Origin: Daedaleopsis sinensis
Taxonomy: Eukaryota; Basidiomycota; Agaricomycetes; Polyporales; Polyporaceae
Direction of reading: 5' to 3'
DNA length: 64,000 bases
NCBI GenBank assembly: GCA_033807695.1
Contig: CM066306.1
Span: 372,001 to 436,000 of the forward strand
The position numbers and the translations under genes were made by a program. This document shows, piece by piece, positions 26,901 to 37,871 of this stretch. Each line of letters begins with the position of its first letter. Position 1 is the first letter of the stretch. The notes under the pieces are model-generated. The model made no database searches, was not told the origin of the DNA, and worked only from the letters and a program-made list of their open reading frames with translations.

Positions 26901-29193
26901 CTCCTCCGCCTCCGCGTACTCTAGAATTAGCTTCGAGAGCCGAATATGGTCGTGGATCCTTCTGCCCGGCACAAAGCCCGCCTGGTCAGGATGGATGAGG
27001 ATCTCTGCAACGTTCGAGAGCTTGTTCGTAAGTGCCCTTGTCATTATCTTGTAATCTGTGTTTAGGATCGTGATCGGTCTGTAGTTGCTGACATCCCGCT
27101 TGTCACCTTTCTTGAAGATTGGGCATATCCATCCCTCTGCGAAGTCGCTGTTCACGACTCCGTGTCTCTCGATGTCATTGTACGCTGCAAGCATGATTCC
27201 GACGATATCAGCTTCTTTTCGCGGCTGACCATTAGGTAGCTTTCTCGGTTTTCTCCACCATTGGAGGAGGGTCTTCCACAGCTCCGTCGGGATTCCATCA
27301 AGGCCGGCTGCTTTGCCGAGTGCCGATTCATCGATTGCACGCTCGACATCATGTCTCGAAAGCCGCTTAGCCAGTTCGCCTTTTTCTCTCGTCGGCAGTT
27401 TCGCGTCTAGGTTGAGGAGGGATGCATCAATCGCATCCGCTTGTACGACAATGTCCTTCTCGGGGTCTAGCTGGAGGGAGTCATAGTGGTTCCTCGCGAT
27501 GTCGACCATCTGGTGCGTTTGGCCCACGTATCTTTGGCCCGCCTCGCCCCCTACTGCCGGTCTGGCCAGTTCATGGATGACAGTGCTTTGCCTCGGTTGA
27601 GAGTTTATCTTTGTCCAGTACTTAGATATTGTTTCTCCCTTTATCCATGCATTCCCGGCGACCGATTGTCGCCTCGACGAGAACCTCTTTATTTCCAGCG
27701 CTGCGATTCTTTCCTGGAGGACCGCGGCGTCTGTGATCTTCTTCTCCTCGTCTCTGTCGTTGTTGCATTTTCTCCTAAGGGTTGTTGCCAGATCCTTCCT
27801 TAGAGCTTTCAGGATTGCCATCATTTTGGGAACCTTCAATTTCGCTCTAGACTTGGCTTCTTCGACTATTCTCACTTTCATGCTTTTCAGGACTGTCTGC
27901 GCGTTCAGGGTCTCAGACCTTTCGCCGAGCCTCGCTACGGTGGCCTGGGTTTCTAGCCCGATGTCTCTGACTGTTGACAGGAACGACTGGTCGGTTAGGA
28001 GCAGTTCCGGGATCGACCATCTCCCCTTTCCCACATCCGGGCTGCCGTAGTTTGCTAGCGAGAGCGACACCAGTTGGTGGTCTGTGTGGAAACCCGGGGG
28101 GTCGAAGGACCAGTCTTCCGCTCTGCCTGCCCAATGTTTTGTCATGTATACCCGGTCTATTCTCGATTGACTACCGGTCGCCTTCTGAAGGTACGAGTAT
28201 CTCAACGCACTTTTATGTCTGAGTCTGAAGCCATCGGCCAGTTCGAGGTTCTTGCAGAGGTCTGCGAGTGCCTCTCTCACCTCGGAGGTGTCGCATCGAT
28301 GTGGGAGTCTGTCCATCGCGCACTCAACCATGTTGAAGTCTCCGAGAATAATATCAGGCTTCCTTGTTCTCCTCCGCTCCGTGCATTCTAGCAGACGTTT
28401 CCAGAAAGCCGCATTGTCACTTTCGCGGTTCGGTGCGTAGACGTTCAGGATCGAGAACTTAGTGTCTGATGTCCACCAGAAGCTGATTGTCATTGCTCTC
28501 CCTTCTATCAGGGATTTTGGCACAACCTTGCTGGCGTCCATGATCCTCTTATTGATCACGAAGGCTACTCCTCTCGCTCCTGTTGCGTTGTCCGGGTCAG
28601 GGCTCCCGAACACCTCCAGCGTTGCGCTGAAGAGCGTGTTCAGCATTCATCAGCAGATGTGCGAAAAGCTTAGAAGCTTACCGCACTTATTGAGATTTGG
28701 TTCTTATCCTTTCGGATGTCAGGTGTGCTTCCTGTACTGCTAGGATGCCGATCTTTTTGTCTCTCATGAGTTGGTTTATGCAGAGCCATTTGTCCGTGGC
28801 GCCTGCTGAGTCTGCTGTGCCGAAACCTCTCATGTTCAGAGTTGCAATTTTGAGTCTTCCGCTTGCAATCTTTGCTCTCCGATCTTCACCGACTGGTACT
28901 TCGTCCTCGTCTGATGCAGTGCCCTCGTCGTCCTCCTCAGGGTCTTCGCGTATCTCTCTCTCGTGGGTCTCTTCCAAGTCCGTGCCCGTGTTCGAGGAAC
29001 GCAGGCCCGCCGCACCTTCCGTACTGAGTCCAAGGTCACCGCCGCCGTCATCGGTGCGGGAGTCTGAGGCAGCTATCCGGGTCTCAGTGCGCTCTTGTCC
29101 GGAGTCCGTATGTTCAACCGTAGTGTGTGTGTTTCTCGATGTAGTTATGATTGCAGCTGAGTTTGTCAATGAAGATACAGCCATGCTCTTCAT
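23934..29193 (-). pseudogene. LINE ORF2 (EN-RT-RNase H), one in-frame stop
   Basis: This is the large polyprotein of the LINE. The N-terminal AP-endonuclease begins KIATLNMRGFG, then LAVQEAH, and later ILGDFNMVE. The reverse transcriptase shows YRPITILNTDYKIMTRAL, FVPGRRI, ALDQEKAYDRI, GVRQGDPISCLLF and LFADDTT. A ribonuclease H domain follows, with AYTDGSA, LAEIHAV, IRSDSRYV and GNDEADRLA supplying the four acidic residues. A C-terminal CTHC...H...C zinc-binding motif completes it. The frame is broken at TAA 28687-28689. The bases 28627-28681 form a good 55-nt intron (GTAAGC...TTCAG). Removing them restores the frame exactly, leaving that single TAA as the only defect. Without splicing, ORF2 would instead restart at the ATG at 28646, losing the first endonuclease motifs. 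The copy is probably non-autonomous. Confidence 0.88.
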
Positions 29194-29529
29194 TCCAGCT
29201 CGTATACCCTACGAGCAGGGTGACGTGCGAGTTCCGCCGCTTGAGAGGCAGCTTACAGTCGCTTTAGCACAACGCTCGGCTTCGTCAGCCCTAAATAGGG
29301 CAGCCGTTGTACGCTCCTAGTCATCTTCCTGCATCTTAACGACCAGTATGTGGGATGATCAGAGGCGGTATATTTGGAGTCATGAGTCAGGGTGTGGAGA
29401 CAGTGGTTCTATCGGGGTGGGGATGTTACAGAGAGAGAACGAGGGTCAGGTCCGAGGCGTGTAGTCCGTAATGTCCAAGCTAGAGTCAGTTGTCCGTAGG
29501 CATCGTCCATGCAGCGCTTCCGGCTCCTC

Positions 29530-32390
29530 TCAGGCGCCTCTCATACCTCTCCCGCGTTGGAAGCCTCTTCCTCTGCTAGTACCTCTCCCTCGTCCTCTCT
29601 GGTTCGTGCCCTTCGTCGTTTGCTTGCTCGGAGGAGAGAAGGGGGCTGGCGGGTTCGCGTGTTGGATCTGCTGCTGCAGGGCGTCTGCGGGCGGGAGAGT
29701 CGTGTGCTTCCCCGTGCCTGCGGCGGGGCCGCGCCAGGACGCGATTGTCGGGAACGGACATAGGTGTGTCGGGTGGTCCACGCTCCTGCATCCTGCACAC
29801 CACGTTACTTGCTTTGCCGTCGCTGTTGCCGTCAGGTAGATGCCGAATTTCATCGCTCTCAGCCCAGCTACCCACTCCCTCCACTTGTCGATGTTGCGTG
29901 TGGGCGCGTCAATGTAGACGTTCGCGATTATGCTCCCGCTCGCCAGCGTGATAATCCTTACTTCCAAGGATTCTAGAACGGCTTTCGCGGCGGTGAGGGG
30001 GTCGGTGTTCGCGAAGTCCGGCGAGTCTCTAGTCATGGCGATGATCTGGTTGAAGACAAGCGGGGAATAGAAGACTGAGTCTACTGTCGCTTCGATGTTC
30101 GCCTTGTTGTCGTCGAGGAATCCTTCAAGCGCGAGGACCCATCTCTGGATGACGACAGTCCTCGGATACGCCATGAAAGTGATCTCCTTGAAGGCCCAGA
30201 CGCGTCCATCCGTCAGGGTCTTGGCCGATTCCGCGCGTAGCCCCCGTATCGCCCAGGCCGTCGGCGCAAGCTTGTTGGATGCGTTCGTTCCCGGGACGAT
30301 CTCTGGTGGGACGATTACGAAGGTCGTGTCGGGGACGATCTTTGATATCGTTGATTTGAGGGCTGCGACGATCTCCCTGTTGATTCGGATGTTGTTGGAG
30401 AATTTGTAGTTGAAGACTTCCAGGATTGAGGTTCTTTCTTCCTCGTCGAACCATACTGCCGATATCCAGTTGGTTGAGAGACCTCGCAGGATGCCCTCCG
30501 GGTCGTCGCGGGCTACCTCCGGCCACCCTTCAGCGGGCGTCGGCGTCGGAAAGTCTGTGTCCGCGGAGCTGCCGGCTATGGTTGGGAGGGCGGCACGATC
30601 GGCGAGGGGGCGTACATTGTTTGTCAACTCGTACCATCTTCTCGCATCCGTCGCGCTCTGGGGGCGTGGGGTGTCTCTCCTCGTTGGGGGGACGGGCGGC
30701 GCTATGGAGCTGGTTAGGGTCGACTGGTGGTTCAGGTGGTGTGCCGAGGAGAGGGTGAGTCCGCCAACCGGTTGTGGTTCCCACAGAGGGCTCCTAGATG
30801 GCTGGGAGGAGTTGGGGACCGCCCTCGGCGGTACTTGGCTCGTCATTTGCGTTCCCATCGCCTCCTGAGAGGACATTGGTGGTGCTGTCACGGATGTTGT
30901 CCACATCGCCACTCCCGGGCCAGCTATTTGGGACATCGAGGCTGTCGGGTTCTGGCCAGTGCGCGAGGGTCCCGGTTGCATCGCTGGGGCTCGGGAGGTC
31001 ACTGGCGGCTGGGGGAGGAATGGGTTGCGCGATGCTCGCGTTGTTTCGGGCGTGCCGCTAGCTCTTGAGCCCTGGAAGACGTCGTTCGGGGGGGGTACCA
31101 GGGCAGTTGCGGGTTTTGTTAATCGGGCGCAGATACCGCATGCGCATGAGCCCGGTCTGATGTCGCCCGTGCACTCCCTTTCCTTCCCCTTCGGTCTGTC
31201 GAGGGGTGGATCTACGTCCATTGGCGTTTCTTCCTGGTCCCCGGTGCTTGGCGTCGGTGTCGCGGTTTGTGGGAGCTGTGTGGGTGGGTTGGGAGCCGTC
31301 GGTGTTGGCGTAGCGTGGCCATCCGGGTGTGCGCGGTTGTCGGGTCGTCTGGCAGTAGGGACTCGTTCTCCTGCTCGCGAGGCCGACGTTCTGCTCCGTG
31401 GCGTGGGGGTCGCCGGGAGGAAGGTGGTTTCTGCTTGCACCGGGGTGAAGGTAAAAGCCGCCGCCGATGTTAGCCAGGGGTTGGACGGGGGCTTCGTGCG
31501 CGAGGGAGTGGGCACGACGGGGGTGGCACCCCCATCCGTCCTCTGTCTGTTGGTCGAGCGTTCCTCGGCTGCGTCCGGTGGGCCTGGCCACGGTCTCTTG
31601 CGGGTTTCCTGTTCCCCGTGACCATCCTCTCCTGTGTCCATGGCCATGGTTTCGTTGTTGGCGGTCGGCGTGCTATCTCCTTCCACGAACTGAGCCAGGG
31701 GTGCGAATCTGTTCGCGTTGCGACTGGTTGCTTGTCCCGATGCGCCCCATGCTCCCGTCGCCGAGATATCGAGGTCTTCTAGTCTTAGCGGTGACACGTT
31801 CCGAGATGGCGAGGTGACCGCTTTCCACATGTCGTCGCTGCTTTCCATCTGATTGGTGTGGCCGCCGCTAACGAACGTTTTCAGTGCGTTGTCAGTCGCA
31901 GCTGCAGTTGTCACGGCCCGGTCTGGATCGCCAGTGGGGGTGGTCGTGGCTGGGGATGAGTTGCGGAACGGGGAGCTCGGGGGGAGCGGGGACGCGTTGG
32001 CTCTCGTAGTACGCTAGGTCGGGGGTGTCAGTAGACCGTTCATATCGACGCATGCAGTGAGCGTACCACATCCTCCCGGGCTGTAGTTACGGTCCCGACC
32101 TCGCCGAGCCCTGGTTTCGACTGGACAGGGGGAAGGGCGTCGCATTGGGGGTCCTGTTCTATCGCGCTCTCGATGGCCTGCGATGCTGGCTGTGAGTGCG
32201 CGGGCCTCTGGGGCGTGACGTTCGGGGAGGGCGCGTTGCTGGACGCGATGGGGATTTCGTCTGCTTGGGGGTCGAGGTCGGTATGTGTTACCGCTTTGGT
32301 CGACGCTGCCAGGCGAGCTGAGTGTCTTCCCGTGTTCGTGGCTACCCGGGCCTTGCGGCCTAGAGCACTCGCATAGGATTGCCTGGGCAT
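29530..32390 (-). CDS. LINE ORF1, gag-like with zinc knuckle
   Basis: This is the RNA-binding ORF1 protein of the LINE. The long frame runs from 32013 to 29530 but lacks an early ATG. Removing a 53-nt GT-AG intron (32014-32066; GTACGC...CCTAG) joins it in phase to an upstream ATG at 32390 that starts MPRQSYASALGRKARVATNT. Together they give about 935 residues. The N-terminal half is Pro/Thr-rich and disordered. A folded region follows (about NWISAVWFDEEERTSILEVF). Near the end is a CCHC knuckle, WCAGCRSVDHPTHLC, and an Arg/Gly-rich tail. If the intron is not real, translation may start at the ATG at 31848 (MESSDDMWKAV). Confidence 0.78.
32014..32066 (-). other. candidate intron in LINE ORF1
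   Basis: Donor GTACGC follows the codon GTG. An internal CTGAC lies near the 3' end, and the acceptor is CCTAG. It is phase 0 on both sides and removes in-frame stop codons. It is unusual because the intron lies in the sense strand of a retroelement. Confidence 0.5.
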
Positions 32391-34186
32391 GTTCGACGGC
32401 AGGCGGTGGGCCTGTGGGTCGCGTGTGCAGCAGTCGGTTGTTGGTATTCAGTGTGTAGGGCAGGGATTGAGTGCTTGCAGCGTATGAAGACAGGTTTGTG
32501 GGTGAGGTGCAGTGAGGGGGAGGGCGGGGGAGAGTCTGCTTGGAGATTCTCGCATGTTGCCCCCTTATATGCGTACTCAGTTTCGGCGATCCATGTTGCC
32601 CGTGTCCGCCGCTTTCGATGGGTGTTCTCGCGTCGGGGATCTCTGCGCGCGTCGAAGGTCGAGAAGCGGAGTTGAGTTGCTTTCGTTGCCAAAGGATGAT
32701 GGCTCTGGCTAAGTGGTGTGTGTCTGCTGCGGCCAGGGGGTTCAGAGAGGCGCCTGCGGCCTTCATCGGGCGCTCGATGGCGGCACACCTTGGTCTCTCC
32801 GCCCACGACGGTCCTCTTCGAAGTTCATATCTCAAGGCTTGCGTCCTTGCTGGTCATTCCAGGCTCATTTATATTGGTGGTAGGACGTTGTCTTTGGTTT
32901 GAGGGTCATCGATGCTACTTCGCTGGTTCTCCTTGGCGGGCATACTCCCCCTGGCGCTGAGGGTGTCCTGCATCGTAGCGAGGAGTGCAGGCACACACGG
33001 CGCCCGCCACAGCAGTCCCCGCAACTTTCGTATGTGTCAGGTTATCATGTGGGGTTCGTGCACTCCCTTACAGGTTTTTTTGACTTCTTGCTGATGGAGA
33101 TTACATTATAGTGGGAGGGTTTGCGGTAGTCGTGGCAGGTGGGGTTATGCGTCGCCGGTTCCTCAGTTGGTGAGTCTCTTCATTCATCGTTCATATCCTC
33201 GCGTCTTCTAGGGCATGGGTGCGAGGCGATGGGCGTGTGTTCTTCGTGGTGCTTTGCTTGTGTTTGACGATTGGTCGGGACTGCTTTGCTCGCAGTGAAT
33301 TTCTCTTCTAGTTCTTCCTGTCTACGCAGGTGTTCTTGCTGTCTGGTTCGGGTGTACACATCTTACACCGTGTGTGGCCAGGTCTCAGTTGCACCCGTTT
33401 GCTTTCTATTTGGGGCAGCGTCGCGTGGTGTCAAATTCGTTCGAGGGTCTCTCCTGTGGTCGCGCTGCACGTTCGGCGTAACCCGGGACGCTCTTTTGGC
33501 GCGCCCGGTTTCCTCATAGTCTTAAAGCGGGTTTTGACAGCGTAGGCATCGCCACCGTCGGCTGATCCCGCTATTTGGCGCCACGGCCTCTCGGCGTTTA
33601 CGTTTCACTGCCAGCGTCTGGCGTCAACATAGTTATCATGTCTGCTTAACTCTCCCTTGGTTGCCAGTTCGCATGCCACGCCGGCTTGCATGTCGTCAAG
33701 AGTCTGGAGGACATTGAGCCGTTCGAGGGTGGGGTATGTGCAAAGTGGCATTTGTGCCGACAGCTCAGCCATGCATGCACGCGGTCCGCCCTGCCCTTTC
33801 ACCGTATCGTCGGGATTGATGCTCGACTTTCTTTGGGTAGGGTGTTTCCCCCGTTCAGCGTCGACCTCGCTGCCGACCTCGCCCTTCTCCGCCGACTGTC
33901 ATGCGTATTCTCGGGCCTTGCGCCCTCGCGCGCGTCGCCTTTGGCGTTCCCCATCGTCCTCTTTCCTCCTCCTCACTCCGCGCACACTGTTCCTCGCCCG
34001 GCGACTGTTGCCGCGCCCCGGACGTCGCCTTTCCACTGCACGGGCTCCCATGTATCCCTACTGGCTTCGCAGTGCCTCGACGTTCTTCTCCGGCGGTCGC
34101 GCGATCCAGGCGCACCTAGGCGTCCTTCAACGTACGCGCGTGGCGAGCTCAATTTGGCGGGTGAGTTGGCGGGCGGTGGTGCTGGG
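32391..34186. other. interior of the composite insertion, no clear gene
   Basis: This is probably the 5' untranslated part of the LINE and spacer. Overlapping minus-strand frames at 32360-32835 lack recognisable domains. I found no terminal repeats here. Confidence 0.35.
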
Positions 34187-35357
34187 ATGTCAGTTTACGC
34201 AGGGCCGGGAGCGAGGGTGTGTGATGGAGGGGCAGGTACGTCTTCCTTTGCTGTCTCCTGGTTCTTGCTCTGTTGGCGAACGGGCTTTCGCGTAGGTGGC
34301 GTGTACACTCCCTCTTTCTATCGTCTCTTGCCCGCCGCGGTTGATGGGTCGGCTGCATCGGACTTTTATGAAGACGAGGAGCAGTCTTTGGCGCGGGCAG
34401 TGGCTGAGGTTGTTGTCGTTTCTCCTGGGCGATTCTCTAAGGTCGATTGCGCGCGCTTTCTACACAACTCGTACGTCCTTCCGGTTGAATGCGTGTATTG
34501 CCCGTGCATTGCCCGTTTCTTTGCTTGTTTCGTACTGACCCTCTGTACTTGTGCACAGGCGTGTTACCGGATCGCGGGGCGAGGAGAGCGCTCTGCCTTT
34601 TGCATGTTCTGCACGGTTAGTCACTTATCTTGTTCCCTGGTGCCGTTGCTGTTTGGGATCTGTGCTGATGCACTGTCTGATTTGACTGCAGCCGTTTTTC
34701 CGGGTTCCTTTCATACGCAGACACCCGCCAACATCGGTATTCACTTCGCGTTCTCTCCGGCCATCTTGGGTCCGTGAGGTTCGTCAGTCACACTAGCGGC
34801 TTCGATGTGCTTTCTGGCGACGCGGGGTTTATTCGCGTTTGGGTGCCTGGCTATTATCACTCCATGGCCTTCAACACCGAGGACTCGTCCGATGCTCTTC
34901 CCGGGCTTGTCAAGATGGACTTGTTGTCCGGTGTCGACCAGGACGCCGTTACCGAGCTTTACCGCTTTCTTCTGGGTGATCCTTCCTATGTCCACTCTTC
35001 TCGACGCGTTCAGGCTGTGAACGTTCTTCCTTTCGCACCGGTATGTTTGATTTCAATGTTGCATGCTTTTGTTTCTGCTGACAATGAGAGCAGCTCCATC
35101 GGCGGCTCTATGTCGCTACTGAGGCAGTCGATCAGTTACTTGTTGAGCAGCTTCTCCTTCCTCGCGCCGAGATCGACGCCTTCGCGGGTGGTGACGTCAT
35201 AGTCACCGAGTGCCTCTGCGCTCGCGCTCACGCGGCATGCGGGCAGCTTAGGGGGTACCTCCTCGCTGTGTCTTCCATCCTCGTCCATGCGCCCCGCGGC
35301 CTGCGCGGTCCTCCGGGCAAGAACGACAGTTCGGCTACACTCGTTCCGCCTGTCTAG
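34187..35357 (+). CDS. spliced gene of unknown family inside the insertion
   Basis: Five exons (34187-34235, 34296-34470, 34559-34615, 34692-35040, 35094-35357), joined at consensus GT-AG sites, give one uninterrupted frame of 297 residues ending TAG. The introns are 60, 88, 76 and 53 nt. Characteristic segments are GGVYTPSFYRLLPAAVDGSA, DFYEDEEQSLARAVAEVVVV, VRFVSHTSGFDVLSGDAGFI, FNTEDSSDALPGLVKMDLLS and LYVATEAVDQLLVEQLLLPR. I do not recognise the family and see no signal peptide or membrane segment. It lies antisense to the LINE, so its introns would survive passage of the element through RNA. The ATG at 34187 is the only one in its frame, but upstream exons cannot be excluded. Confidence 0.6.
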
Positions 35358-35359
35358 GT

Positions 35360-36250
35360 CGGGATGATCTGTGTTCCATTCGAACTGGTATTTCTTGGAT
35401 TTTGTCATCTCCATCCCGCCTGTCGCACTCATTTACGCTATTGATTAGACCGGTTGTTGTCTCTCGTCATTCGTTCTAATGCTAGGTTTTGTACCTGTTG
35501 TTACGCGGCTGTTGTCGTGTCTCGTCGCGTTTTGCTGTATTCGACCGGCTCCGCCACTTCTTTCGGACCGTTGCGGGCCGGGATTCCATTCGGGTCAGTT
35601 TGCTTTCGTGGGCTCGCCGGCGCCGCGGGTTTGTCCGAATGTGTCTCGCAAGGTTGTGCGTGTGCGTCCATTTATTTCGTTCTTGCTGTCCAGGTACGCC
35701 CTTATAGGAGTTCCTTCTTAACGTTTGTGTGTGGGTCGGTACACCATCGCTGTGCTCAGATCTGCGTCACTTTCAGGTCCCTAGTGCGTTTGCGCCGCTC
35801 TTGGGGATCCGTCCTTTGCATACTCGTGGCCCCGGGACGGGTGTATCATTATCTGAGCTCCATGGTGGTCCGCAGTTCGTGCTTCCGTGTGACCGCGCGC
35901 GCTCGCCTTCATGTGTTCATTCTCGGTGTCTCGCCTTTGGGCATGCCTTCTCGCACGTTCAAGCGTTCGTGGATGTGGCGTTATATTTCCGACCTTCGTT
36001 TGCGCACGCATGACGGGTGTGTCTCCTGGTCCGCTAGCGGGCTCATGTGATCATGCGATGGCTGTGTGTGCTGGGTTGCTCAGCGTTCGATCAGAATTCC
36101 GCAGGGGGTCATAGGTGGCTCGGTCTTCGGGGAAAGCTCGGGAGTGCGCCGGTGTGGGGCTTTTTAGCGTGGGTGCGGGTCTCATGTCGGGTTCTCCGGC
36201 GCTGATGTTCTCAGCGGTAGGTCGGTATATTGCTATGTCTCGGGTGTTTC
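35360..36250. other. interior of the composite insertion, no clear gene
   Basis: Open frames on the plus strand (for example 35454-36050) have odd Cys/Ser/Arg-rich composition and no domain. I regard this as non-coding. Confidence 0.35.
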
Positions 36251-36253
36251 ATA

Positions 36254-37075
36254 TCATGTGTACATGAAATTTTTACTTGACCATCCGCAGCTGAACATGC
36301 TGCTTCGCTTCCTCTTCTTCTTAAGGGGTGTGTCTTCCTTCCGGGACACTTCGCGCTCTGCCTTTCTCTTCCAGCTCCCCGCCTCGACGTGTCTCCAGTA
36401 TTCGTCCACTTCCTCATCCGTGTACTGCTCGCCGTTACTCTCCCAGTCCCGCTCGCCATCGCTTGCACCGTCATTCCAGAGTACGTGCTCTGACTCTGGG
36501 CATCGCGCCCCCTCGCACGCGTTGACGGCTTTTAGGTCGCCGAACTTCGTCATGCATTCGAGGCTTCTTCGTCTCTTCTTCGTCGAGGCGGCGATGACGG
36601 GGGGCTCACAGCATTCGACTACCCCTTCTTGGACTGGTATCTCAAGCTCGATCGTGCCGACTTTGCTGACCGCGCATTCGTTGATGATGACTGCCTTGAC
36701 GGTGCTGGGGTCGCGTGGCTTGATGTCGATGATGCATCCGACGACGTGTGGGTCGTATAACTTCCATAGGTGTGGGGCAGTTTTCTTCGTCTTTTCCCTT
36801 GACGAGGCCGAGACGATGATTCTGACTTGTGATCCTACTTTCAGGGGAGTGGAGGGCTTCGCAATGAGCGTGTAGACGTGCGATTTGCGATATCCAACCC
36901 TTCTTCTCGAGTACATCGCATAGTCTGTCCACTTTGCGATGAGGGCCTGAGGGTAGAGGGGTGGAGGGGGTTTGGTGAGGTGCTGGAGGGTCGCTGACGG
37001 CGCGACGGTGGGGGAAGGAGTGGTGGGTGGGATGGGGGCAGTTGTGCTCTGGGGCGGTGGTATGGGCGAAAACAT
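36254..37075 (-). CDS. uncharacterised ORF with nuclear-type basic tail
   Basis: This is an intronless frame of 273 residues on the same strand as the LINE. The first 40 residues are Pro/Thr-rich. A compact central region follows (YSRRRVGYRKSHVYTLI, VGSQVRIIVSASSREKTKKT, GCIIDIKPRDPSTVKAVIIN). Then comes an acidic stretch (EQYTDEEVDEYWRHVE) and a basic cluster, TPLKKKRKRS, that resembles a nuclear localisation signal. No family is recognised. The mixture suggests a nuclear, perhaps nucleic-acid-associated protein; this is inference. Confidence 0.55.
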   Translation of the reverse strand: MFSPIPPPQSTTAPIPPTTPSPTVAPSATLQHLTKPPPPLYPQALIAKWTDYAMYSRRRVGYRKSHVYTLIAKPSTPLKVGSQVRIIVSASSREKTKKTAPHLWKLYDPHVVGCIIDIKPRDPSTVKAVIINECAVSKVGTIELEIPVQEGVVECCEPPVIAASTKKRRRSLECMTKFGDLKAVNACEGARCPESEHVLWNDGASDGERDWESNGEQYTDEEVDEYWRHVEAGSWKRKAEREVSRKEDTPLKKKRKRSSMFSCGWSSKNFMYT

Positions 37076-37871
37076 GGTTTCTGGGGGGTGTGTGTTCAGG
37101 CTAGGGCTTTAAACATGCCTTTAAACGTCTTTAGAAGTCGGCGATTTAACTTTCTTCATGCCGATGTCGGCTGCATGGCGGGGAGAAACGGATCGGGAGC
37201 ATTCGGGTGCTGGTAGGCTAGGTTCTGTTCGTCCGTGTTCGGATAGCAGGGTGGTACCTGTACTGTGCTGCCTCATAATTCGGGCGCGACGAGGTCCGGG
37301 CATTGCTTTCGGCCGAGGTCGGGGGGCACGGGGTCGGCGTGGTGCGTTCAGCCTCCAGTTAGAGTGACAGAGGTGGGTGCTGTTCCTTTAGGGTGTTTTG
37401 CACATGGCCTGGTCGGGGCTTGTGCTCGGCTTGAGTTGGTATGGAGGGCTGTCAGGGTATGCTCGGTCTGCTGGTGTGGTTTGAGTAGTGTGATCTGGTG
37501 GTTACGACTTGTGTTCGCCATTGTTCGAAGTCCAATGTCCTCCCCGTTTAGCTCGCTTCATTGTGCGCCTGTGTTTGGGTCTGTCGCATATGCTCGTGTT
37601 GAGGGAGTTAGTTGACGGGCTCTTGGGCTTGTGGGGTATTCACACTTGACGCGGTCACGTGGTCGTGCCGCGCGTCGCGTCGAGGTGTTCTGTTTGCACG
37701 TCGCGCTTGGTTGCGCGCGATATGACGGCCCGTCCGGGCCGGCAGTGGGCTGTCGCCGACCGGGTCTAGACGCTGGGTGACGGAAATCGTGGGTACTGTC
37801 TCGCTTATCGTTTCCGGGCCGGGTTTAGTCCGATGTTACATGTGGCGATGTGCGGGTTGAATTGTAACGTT
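37076..37871. other. spacer between the two sense ORFs
   Basis: I see no supported gene. It may hold the promoter or 5' leader of the ORF ending at 36254. Confidence 0.35.

Noticed and set aside
28646..28689. Programmed frameshift or stop-restart between two LINE ORFs
   Set aside because: A consensus 55-nt intron restores the frame more simply, leaving one nonsense codon; ordinary mutation explains the rest.
24340..28743. Many long plus-strand frames (for example 24652-25284, 25011-25730, 26068-26616)
   Set aside because: They are antisense shadows of LINE ORF2, which has complete RT and RNase H motifs on the minus strand.
29509..31621. Plus-strand frames such as 30959-31621 and 30410-30868
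   Set aside because: They mirror LINE ORF1; their Gly/Arg/Val-rich composition is that of a reverse complement.
23783..32390. Treating the LINE as ending at its own 5' UTR near 32.4-33 kb
   Set aside because: The 15-nt target sequence is not found there; it occurs at 39,076. The alternative of a nested element is kept open in the findings.
32014..32835. 273-residue minus-strand frame
   Set aside because: It overlaps the proposed first exon of LINE ORF1 in another frame, lacks a domain and has the composition of a shadow frame.
33657..34295. Long plus-strand frame upstream of the spliced antisense gene
   Set aside because: It does not splice in phase to the exons at 34296 onward and has low-complexity Ser/Arg/Pro composition.
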